Made by a program: the position numbers and the translations under genes
Assembly (NCBI GenBank): GCA_028565635.1
Contig: JAOXYB010037606.1
Span: 1-13,543, forward strand
From: Phoronis ovalis
Lineage: Eukaryota; Phoronida; Phoronidae
DNA length: 13,543 bases
Direction: 5' to 3'
Notes under the pieces: generated by a model
Database searches by the model: none
Seen by the model: the letters and a program-made list of their open reading frames with translations, nothing else
What the model was told of the DNA's origin: nothing
In this document: piece after piece, positions 1 through 8,600 of the stretch
Position numbering within the stretch: position 1 is the stretch's first letter
How the letters are laid out: each line of letters opens with the position of its first letter

Positions 1-153
1 CGAATCACTAGAACTACTACCTATTTCAGCTACAACTACATCTTCACCACTGTCACTATCATTTTCATCTGAACTGTTATTCATACTATTTGATTTCTCT
101 AAGTTGCTGGGTAACTTGGTATTAAGTTGACTTGCTGCTGTGTGCTTTTTCTT
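1..153 (-). other. Ser/Asp/Glu-rich in-frame open stretch, possibly coding, runs off the left edge
   Basis: In the same frame as the candidate terminal exon, 51 codons are open from 153 to position 1. They read KKKHTAASQLNTKLPSNLEK and then an acidic serine-rich run (SSDENDSDSGEDVVV, then SSSSDS). The other two frames on this strand close within it. The Ser/Asp/Asn bias resembles the C-terminal part of the large exon (for example LASSDSDNNQDNG). It may be 3' untranslated sequence that happens to be open, a continuation of the protein past a mutated or miscalled codon, or an exon joined by another acceptor. It contains an ATG (NSMNNSS), but nothing marks that as a start. Confidence 0.4.
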
Positions 154-184
154 TTATTTTCTTGTGTAGGGATCCTCTCTTTTC
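154..184 (-). CDS. Candidate terminal exon of the same gene
   Basis: On the minus strand a pyrimidine-containing acceptor (CCTTGATTTTCACAAACTTGTAG) ends at 185. The following exon would start with one G, which completes the split GG codon left by the large exon (GGG, Gly). The frame then reads KREDPYTRK and a TAA at 156..154. The predicted C-terminus is therefore PEEG-KREDPYTRK, and the intron would be 185..1570. The donor at the other end is strong and the phase matches, but the exon is tiny. The same frame stays open past the TAA to the window edge, which leaves open a sequence error, an allelic stop or a different acceptor. Another phase-compatible AG lies at 131/132 (exon from 130), but it has no pyrimidine tract. 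Confidence 0.4.
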
Positions 185-1570
185 CTACAAGTTTGTGAAA
201 ATCAAGGAAGGTATTTTTCAAGAATCACTGCGCAAAAAATTACAACCCCCCCCCCTTTCGTTGTGCATAAAAATTCATGACCTCCCCCCCTTTTGCCTTG
301 CACAAAAATTCATGACCCCCCCCTGTCTGCACCAACCCCCCCCTGTGGTAATTTCTGACCAGTCCCTTATTAACAATAAATAAAATTGTACTGACATGAA
401 CTAATTTGATACAGCACTTTATAACTTGAGATTTATGAATGCTTTCTGTCACACTAGATTGCCCACAATATATGACCATAAGCAAGAAACCAGAACTATA
501 GCCACAAGCAAATTACTATCAAAATCACTGACCTGTGGCAAAATACTTCAAAGAGTTCCCCAATAAAATGAATGATGAGACATATTGGTAAAAAATAGCT
601 CATGTTTTCTAAGATCAATCAGAGATTGAATCATTTACATTAGCTTTTCAAGATGCCGATCTTAAACATTAACAAAGATGATTGAATAACTGGCACAATA
701 AACAATAAAGAAGGCAGCTAGGTTATCAACAAAGTAGCATGGTTTGTACTGTTCCAATAAAACTGGTGATTATAAAATGGGTTGGACCCGAAAAGTTTAC
801 ATTACTGGCCAATTAATAGTAAGTACAGTGGGAGGACAATATCAACTAATTATAAAGTAAGTGAAGGAGAAATTCCAGGAAGGCACTCGTGTTTTTTTTA
901 ATCTAGAGATGTGTCACAGTACCCAATCCAAAATTTTACCCTGCGGAAACAGACTTAAATCAAAATTTCGCATAATTATATAGAGTTACAATTTTATTTA
1001 GTACCAAAAGAAAAGCAGCATGGGAGCAATTAATCCAAAATTTATACTTTTATTGAATAAAAATTAGGGAAATGTTTGTTTTAAAAACTCTCACCTTATT
1101 CATGTCAGCAATCTTTTTCATGTCAGCTACAGACTATAAAGCCACTAACCTACAAAAACGGAAAACTTACATTAAATTTGCAAGAAAGAATGATTTACAA
1201 CTAAGATTAACCCAAAAATGATTTAAAAAAACTGTGACTCAGCAACAAATCATGCATCACATGGTCAACATTCAATGCTTGAACAAATATATATGCAAAC
1301 ATATCAATCATGCAATTAAATATGCCATAAAATGCCATGGTTGCATTCATTTCTGGATACAAATACATTTCTACAAAACACAGAAATTGTTACATGGAAA
1401 AACATTTTTTCACTACCTGTCTTGCTAATAGTGATTGTTTTCTACACCTCAGCATTAACAAGTCTATTAATTAGTGCACCATGCACTTATTTTTAAAGGT
1501 ATAATAAAAGTAATGCTTACATCAATGTCAACTATAACTCTATAATACACAAAACAATTTTCAATCTTAC
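185..1570 (-). other. Intron-like non-coding stretch between the large exon and the candidate last exon
   Basis: The stretch begins on the minus strand with GTAAGATTG (1570) and ends with ACTTGTAG (185). It is AT-rich, and no open frame in it looks coding. It contains the C-rich tandem repeat at 231..348. A second acceptor-like site occurs at 529 on the minus strand (GTATTTTGCCACAG), but the frame required by the large exon closes after a dozen hydrophobic residues, so I do not call an exon there. Confidence 0.55.
231..348. repeat. C-rich tandem repeat, about 3.3 units of 31-36 bp
   Basis: Degenerate units carry a poly-C run of 7-10 and a block close to AAAAATTCATGACC. Units start near 231 (GCGCAAAAAATTACAAC then a C run), 265 (GCATAAAAATTCATGACC then a C run), 301 (CACAAAAATTCATGACC then a C run), and a partial unit at about 331 (CACCAAC then a C run). 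The minus-strand gene would transcribe these as four G runs. The array looks like a piece of a dispersed repeat, or expanded satellite-like DNA. Any peptide read through it (PPP-rich) is a by-product. Confidence 0.75.
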
Positions 1571-1574
1571 CCTT
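1565..1574 (-). other. Splice donor that mimics a stop codon
   Basis: The coding strand reads GAAGG|GTAAGA. The TAA that closes the long open frame lies inside the donor consensus GTAAG, so the protein almost certainly continues into another exon and the residue count in this exon is not its full length. Confidence 0.8.
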
Positions 1575-4500
1575 CTTCTGGCTGTGTAGTAAGAGGAAGA
1601 TTTGGTCGCACTGGTTTAAACCCAATAGGTCCCATCAAAAATGGAGAGGAAAACAAGGAACGCCTTTTCTCGGATGTTGAAGTAGCATCTTCTTGTGTAT
1701 CAGCACTCAGTGAACTTTCAACAGTAGTCGAACTGGCTGATTTCTGGACAGTATTCTCCCCAGGTAATAGGTCACCATTTGTTGTACTCGGAGAAGATGA
1801 CACAACTAGTCCATTGTCTTGATTGTTGTCACTATCAGACGATGCAAGTCCATTCGTGTGAACTGGAAAGCCTCCATTAATCTGTGCTACTGTGTACATA
1901 TTCATGTGTGGATTAGGATACCCAGACATATGAGGATTTGGATAGCCTTTCATATGAACTGGAGGCTGTGTCTGGTAACCATTCATTATATTTCCATGAT
2001 ACCCATTTATCATATTTCCATGAAAACCATTCATTTGCACTGCAGGGTAACCATTAACCACATTATTTGGGTATCCATTTGGTTGTAAAGGTGGGTAACC
2101 TCCCTGAGAGTAACCATTTACTGGATTACCATGGAATCCATTCACGATTGCTTGTTGATTAACAGATTTTTGTCTTCCACGACGAACTTCAATGATTTCT
2201 GTTTCGCTGTCATCATCATCGCTTTCATCGATGTATACATATTTAACATTTTTCTTTTTCTTTCCCTTCTTAGATTTTTCCTCATAAACAATTTTCTTGC
2301 CCTTCTTTCTGTGTGCTACTTTGGGTTTTTCTTCATCAGAATCGAAAGATTCGCTATGTCTGTTAGCAGGAACCAATGATGGTGGAGGTGACGCTTCCTC
2401 ATCGGAATCCCCTCTATCTTTGCCTTTCTTTTTAGACTTTTTGCTTAATTTCTTATCTTGCTTGAATTCTTTCGTTGTTTCATTTTTCTGGTTAGTGTTT
2501 ATCATTTTATCGAGCTGTTCACGTGGCACTAGAACAAAATTTCCTTTGTCATTACTGATTTCCTCTAAAGCTGCAGTCGCATCAATATTTTTGGTAGGTT
2601 CTGGTGAATCAGGTTCTCCTGCGACTTTATTTTCTCCGATTTTAGTCAGTTTGTACACAAATGTTTGATTTCCTTGCTCATTGTCATTTTCCTCCATTTC
2701 TGAAGCATGTCCACTAGGGGCAGTATGCTTCTTAACAATTTTTACAATTTCACATTGTGGTATGATTACCATTTGTCCCTTGTTGTCATAGCATACAATA
2801 CCCTCCTCAATTTCTTTATCACTGTTAGATAATGCACTAGTTTCTCTGTTTTCAGATTCGCTTTCATTTATATTAATATCAATAGCTTTCCATGACAAAA
2901 AATCTTCTGGTTTTTCTTCACAATTGTGACTGTTCAGATTTTCATGTTGTTTGATACTACCTGATGAGTTACTCCCAATAGCCCAGTTGTCACTTGCCAC
3001 TCCAGGGCCTAAACTCCAATTTGTATCAGCATCCTCAAAAACACTTGTAACAGTTTTTCTCTGCTTTGTCAAATGGAGCCTTGCACTAGCACGTCCTAAG
3101 GAGCCGATAGCATTTCGTACAGATTTCTTAATCTTTCGTAAACTATTAAATTTTCCTTTATCAGACTTGTTTTTCTTATAGGAACCACTAGCGGACAAAG
3201 AACCACGATAATTTTCAGAATTCATCATTGCATCAAAGTCTGAGTTGTCTGTTTCATTTTCATTAGGAATAGAGTCTATTGCATCCAAATTAGGGTTAGG
3301 ATTATTGAACATTTGCAGAAGACCTTCAGCACCAGGGTATGACTTTGCATTTGTTTCTTTTTCCTTTATAGCATTAAGTTCAGATTTGGAAACTACTCGC
3401 CCAAGTTTAGCACTAAATCTCACAGGCTCTTGGACTGGTGTGGTCTTAAGATCACCAGATTCTCGCCTCTTTTCCCGATTTTCATAAGCCTGCGAAAGCT
3501 CATTTTCAAACAGTTGCTGTAATGACTTAGGTCTATCATAATCTTGTTTAATAGTTATTGGTTTACTTGGACGTGCTTGAGCAGCACGGACAATATCATG
3601 CTGTAATAATGAATTCAAACGACGCATTCCAGATTTATTGCTGCCTTCACTGTTCTCACTGTTCAAGCTGACCTGTCGAGTTAATTTTGATGTCTCTAGT
3701 ATATCAATGACCAGCGTTTCTTTAATCTCATCACCAGCTGTGGAAGCAGGAGCTGATGGTGTATCGGGTCCTGTGCTACTCTGGCTTTTTACACTAGAAT
3801 CACTAATGAACATATTCAATGCTTGATCTAGCTCATTTAATTCGGGAATCTGCAAGCTATCGGGTGTGCTTAAGCTACTTTTTGTACTTGCAGGTTTTGA
3901 AGCCGAATTTTCTCCATTTATTGAATTGTGTACGTCAGCAATCAATCTGATAGGGCTTTTAGGTGGAGATTCATTTTCTTCTTCGATAGCTGAAATTTCA
4001 TCAACAGGAACATTTTCATAATCAATGGGAGGTTCAACTGGTGGAGGTGCTGGACGAACTTTGGGTTCAATTCGGCAAATAACATTTCCACGATCAGTTG
4101 ATTCCCAGTTGGGTTTGTTCTTATTAGATTTTGATGTGCAACGCTCCTCAGATAATGACCCCCTGATAGACTGTCTCTCATTGCTTGGTGAAGCTACTTG
4201 TTGTTGCATACCTGGTGGCTGGGGTGCCTTACTCTTCTTTTTCCGTGCCCCAGTAGGGGTCGTTTGTGTGCTTTGGATAGGTGTAGCGTGTAGTGAAGAT
4301 CTATTATTTTTTGAATTTTTACGGTATAATCTCACTTGTGGAGGCGGACCTGGAGGTTCTGGAGCTTTGAATTTCTTAGTACTTCTTTGCATGTTATTCG
4401 CTGATATTCTTCCACGTTCTATGCTTGGAGTGGATTGTGTAGATATGGGTGGTGGTGCTGGAGCATGATATGATTTGCGATGATATCGTCCATCATACAA

Positions 4501-5053
4501 AGGTTTTGAAGTTACGCTTGAAGTACGATGCACATGGCCAGTTCCTAAACTGTTGGATCGTGCATGTTTATTTTTGTTACCAACAAACATCGCAGAATTG
4601 CTAGTGTCTGAAAAACTCCTCAAAAACTGTCTATCATCGCCACCATTGCTAACAATATCAGTTCCTCGTTCCAAATCATTAGTATCATAAATCTTACGAA
4701 AAGTATTTTCATCCAACATACTTAATGGTCTACGAGAATTTGAACTGTGGCTTGAACCACGATCAGATCCAGATCTCTCACTAGGTAATATATGCAAATT
4801 TTCTGGCAATGATTTCCGTGTGGACCTTAATTTTACATCTTTTGGATCAGGAAGACCTCTAGGTAATACACGGTTTTCTGGTAAAGCATAACTAGGCTGT
4901 CTTTTTAGAGAAGCTCTAGGAAGATCGTAAGTCTTCGGTTTTACTGGAGGGTATTGTTTTACTGGAGGATTCTGTGCCAGCTTGTTTGGTGGAGTGAAGT
5001 AGATCTCTGAACTTGAATTATTACCCATCTCTACAGTTAATAGTTGGTTCTCC
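1571..5053 (-). CDS. Large coding exon of an unidentified disordered, proline/serine-rich protein
   Basis: This is one continuous 3483-nt coding exon. The upstream edge is an acceptor (T-rich tract ending TTTTTAG, then GGAGAACC at 5053); the downstream edge is a donor, GG|GTAAGA, at 1571/1570. The first ATG is at 5028 with G at -3 and +4; counted from it the exon gives 1152 codons plus 2 nt. Visible parts, in that numbering: proline and Tyr-x-x-Pro motifs (21-50), Ser/Arg-rich stretches with RRPLS and RSNS sites (68-172), Pro-rich segments (188-194, 221-230, 267-273, 326-334), YENV at 337, a basic helix-like segment rich in Lys/Arg (619-660), alternating Lys and Asp/Glu blocks (856-955), and Asn-Gly-Tyr/Phe repeats (962-1060). 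No catalytic domain, signal peptide or membrane segment is seen. The composition suggests an intracellular scaffold or adaptor; that role is inference. The frame upstream of ATG 5028 is open to the acceptor, so the exon may be internal. Confidence 0.92.
1849..2148 (-). repeat. Coding tandem repeat: Asn-Gly-Tyr/Phe units
   Basis: Within the large exon (about residues 961-1060 from ATG 5028) a degenerate unit of roughly 8-12 residues recurs: VNGFHGNP, VNGYSQGGY, PNGYPNN, VNGYPAVQ, MNGFHGN, INGYHGN, MNGYQTQ, MKGYPNPH, MSGYPNPH. The nucleotide copies are also similar (repeated ACCATTCAT and ACCCATTTA-like words on the plus strand), so the array grew by tandem duplication. It is a low-complexity, aromatic-spaced segment likely to be disordered. 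Confidence 0.85.
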
Positions 5054-5075
5054 CTAAAAATAAAATAACTCAATT
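5054..5075 (-). other. Splice acceptor of the large exon
   Basis: The coding strand reads AGTTATTTTATTTTTAG, then GGAGAACC. Upstream of it the frame stays open by chance to 5325, but that stretch is T/A-rich and gives a hydrophobic, intron-like peptide. The sharp change to Ser/Pro/Asn-rich coding sequence just after the AG supports this boundary. Confidence 0.8.
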
Positions 5076-5384
5076 GAATAATTAATATGTAATACAACGT
5101 AACAACAAAAAATTGACAAGTTTGGTAAACTTTTGTCTTAGATCCAAATTCACTAGATTGGAAACTTTCAACAATTAATAAAGACGCAAGTTTAATTGGT
5201 TGACTAATGACAGTTATTTTTGCAATTAGCACTTTTAACTTGATACAATACAAAACTAGATGACTGTATAGTTTTCGCATCAAGCTTCCAGCACAAAGAT
5301 TTTGACATTTTACTTTCAAGTTCACTAAATTTTCCAGTTATCTCCACTACAAATTTAATAACCCAGTAAACAAGTTATATAGCC

Positions 5385-5610
5385 CAAGTTTTGTTGAAGT
5401 CGGTCCACTTCTTTCTGAGTTATCAAAGAATATGATTTCATATCCAACAATTTTGAATCTTAGAAGGCCGCCAGCATTTTTATTTTTAATTTTTACCTCC
5501 AGAACCTAACAAACAAATTTGGTCCAGTGCTTTCAATGTTATCAAAGAATATGTTTTTGAGATGGCCACCATCTTGGATTAAAGATGGATACCAACCTTC
5601 ATAATATATT
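5385..5610. repeat. Two-unit dispersed-repeat segment, 119-bp offset
   Basis: The words GGTCCA-NNN-CTTTC and TATCAAAGAATATG occur at 5402/5421 and again exactly 119 bp later at 5521/5540. Each copy is followed by a GGCCGCCA or GGCCACCA word. An open frame on the minus strand (5493..5789) crosses the second unit but looks like repeat read-through and not a gene. The element family is not identified. Confidence 0.5.
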
Positions 5611-8600
5611 TTCCATGTCCATATGAACATTTCCACAAAATTTTCTTTAAATTTGACTAACACTTTGAGAAAATCTTCAGAAAAAAAATTTGCAGAAGCA
5701 AAAATAACCTCTAATATAAAAATACAATATATCTTCCAACTTTGTTGTTGGAAGCCATAATAACTAATCAATGGTAATTTTTCAGGCAAGCATAATATAT
5801 AACAAACCTAATAACATAACAATTAAAGCTTAATATGGTTTATAGCAACAAATCTTGCCAAAAAATGTTACATACTCCTTCAATATCTGTATAATGGATT
5901 GTAAAAATCCTATTCTACTATATCATTTAAATTGAACAAGAATAGTAAAATATGAAAAATACATACCAACAATATTAAAACTTTACTAAATAAAATGAAA
6001 AAAATGAAGATGAAAACTTTATATAAGTTCTGAAAGCAGATAAAGTATTTCAACTTGATAAGACAAACTAACAATGACAGCCTTCTTTGACTCATAGTGC
6101 TATATTAATATTAAAGTGTATTATTAAAAGCAGAATAGCGAAGATAAAAAGAGATGCAAAATATTCACAAAGAAAATCATGAAGAGAGTTACTGAAACGA
6201 AAACAGGCTATGCAAAGATGTACTGCAGCTAAGCTAAATTAAAACAACCCAATGTCATGTTCATTTGAGCAGAAGATATACCACATGAAAATTTATTTAG
6301 ACAACTCCCTAAAATAACCAATCTCAGCAATATGCTGTTCAAAACATCAACAGCCATGTTATAAATTCAGCTCTTGAGAAATACTGTACTTTAAAAAATG
6401 TATATAGTATCATTTTTTACATTGATTAATGCATTCATCAAAGTTTTCATTTATTTCTGATAGCCCAATAATACAGTGAACAGTGAAAATACACAGATGT
6501 TAGATGTCTTTACAAAACATTAAAATTTTACTATAGTTATACAAGCATATCCGTGAAGCAGAGGTTCCTTCTCATAAACAGTATACTTCCTGCATAATTT
6601 TAATATCTATCTGATATCTTAACAAGAGTTGTTTCAGGGCTGGTTGTTTTCATCACTTCACTTATAAAGTGGCACAAAAACCAGGACATCTATCTTAAAC
6701 TTGACATACCAATGAACAATGCTTCCATTGGCCATATGAATAATACTCAGCAGTGGCTGTGACTTAAAAGGCAATGGTATCAAGATTTAATCCCTGGAAT
6801 TTAATCTCCTCCAAACACTCCTTCAACTCAGAAATATGTTGTTTAATATCTCAGGTAAGAAAAAGCAACTGGTCCATTAATCCCCTCATTGTGTTCTAGT
6901 AGATACTTGATAAAAACTTTTTATCTAAATTCTAAGAGAATTCACCCTATGTAGTGCCCTATGTAGAGATGTGATGTAATTCAGCCTTTTGGGTTATTAA
7001 AAATGTGGAAAGTACTTAGCATTAGGGTTGCTTTTTTTGTTGTTTTTTTAAAAATTTAATTGAATACTTTGATTTTATCTGACCAATACAGAAAACTAAA
7101 CAGTGATACCCTCAGACCCGAATTAGAAATCAATGCTATTTATTTTTCTGTGATTGCTGGGCTATAGGACATCTACCATAGGCATAAATGAGAGTCATGA
7201 TTTTACCTACGAGTATATACATAAAGAGTTTCTGGTTTTGATATTAACAAGCGTTTATTTTTTAGCACCATATAGGTGTAATAAACCTGCCTAGATATCT
7301 GATTTAGGATGGCACATCCTTATAATCCAATCCAAATCCAATTCAAAATCCAATTCCTTCCCTGGGAAATTATATTTAATAAAGACAGTCAACTTATAGT
7401 TAAGAATAAATATGAATAATTTAAATACATACTCAAATAAAATGATCATTCTTCATAGTTCTTCAACAACTAGTTGATTGATCAACAAACCAAGAGTTTT
7501 AATTTCAAGAAATAATAGCTATAACTTGACTGGTGAGTTGAGTATGACTACATAATAAATTGTGAGTTACCAGTAATTTGCCCTTACCCCTAGGACACAT
7601 ACTCATTAGCTATTATTATCATACCTTTGCACAAGTTAATAAATAGACATAAATTGGTAATCAATACAATCTATATGTATGATTGTTATATAATACATTT
7701 TGTTATATGCCAAGCCTCTAAGCTGGATGAGTCTCAGCTAGAATATACTCTTATTATATCCAAGGGGTAACAATTTATTATTTAAAACTCCACATTTTCT
7801 GATAACTTGTAGATAATACTTAAATTGAATAAAAATTACCTTGTTTTTTTTTACTACATCGAAGACTGATTAAGTTTACATGGCATAATCTAAACTACTA
7901 TATAATCATTTTTAAAAAAAAATCCTTAAAATATGTTGTTACCATCCTAACAGAAAAATACATAGTACTACATATCAGCATTAAAATACTCCATCTCTGT
8001 GAAAGTTAACAATTATAACTACCAAATTCATCAGAAACTTTTCTCACCATAACTCTTGGTCAGTTTAACCTGTTTACATCTAGCGAAGCATAATATACAT
8101 TGTAACTGCGCACTTCCCCACTTTCATTAATGCATTATTCAACTTTTTGGTTCACATCACCTATCTTCTTTTGATTGCATTCATGATAATGTTTTCTTGA
8201 CCCCATCAACAAGACCAATATCACAATTGATGGATCATTTTCCATCCAGTTTTTATTTCTAGTATTGTTCAAATCTGTGCTACTAACCTGTCAAATGTAT
8301 TATATATTTACCTAAGGCAATGTATCCAGTTATTAAGCCTGTTTTTTTAAAGGAAAATATCCTTTGAAAGTTTTGGTATATGTGTCTGGTAAAACTTCTG
8401 CATACATAGCGTTTTGTTAATTATAGCTGAACTTTTCACAGGAGATTATTGACACTTTCACTGCAGACGAAAATAATATTTGAACAGATATTCATGTACA
8501 AAACTTTATTTGCTAGTAAAAATATATCACAGCATTTGAAAGGCAAACCAGTGATTCTCACAGCAGTCTAGGTGAATGTTATTTGACGCATTTGACTAAC

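Noticed and set aside
3556-3627. WH2-like actin-binding motif (MRRLNSLLQHDIVRAAQARP)
   Set aside because: It has the LL pair and a following Ile, but lacks the basic LKKT/V-type end of WH2 domains, so actin binding cannot be claimed.
4025-4468. 147-codon plus-strand open frame opposite the large exon
   Set aside because: It is antisense to a strongly biased coding exon; its Gly/Leu/Phe content mirrors Pro/Ser/Lys codons on the other strand. The same applies to the frames at 1819, 2131, 2297, 2951, 3245 and 3638.
5054-5325. In-frame N-terminal extension of the large open frame up to an ATG at 5325
   Set aside because: The encoded 90 residues are hydrophobic and AT-driven, unlike the tail, and a good splice acceptor sits at 5054. 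It is best read as intron read-through.
5493-5789. 98-codon minus-strand open frame
   Set aside because: It overlaps the dispersed-repeat unit, is rich in Phe/Ile/Lys from AT-rich DNA, and has no supporting splice sites or family resemblance.
8135-8287. 51-codon minus-strand open stretch after ATTTGACAG
   Set aside because: The acceptor lacks a pyrimidine tract, no convincing donor follows, and runs of this length are expected by chance in several kilobases of intron.
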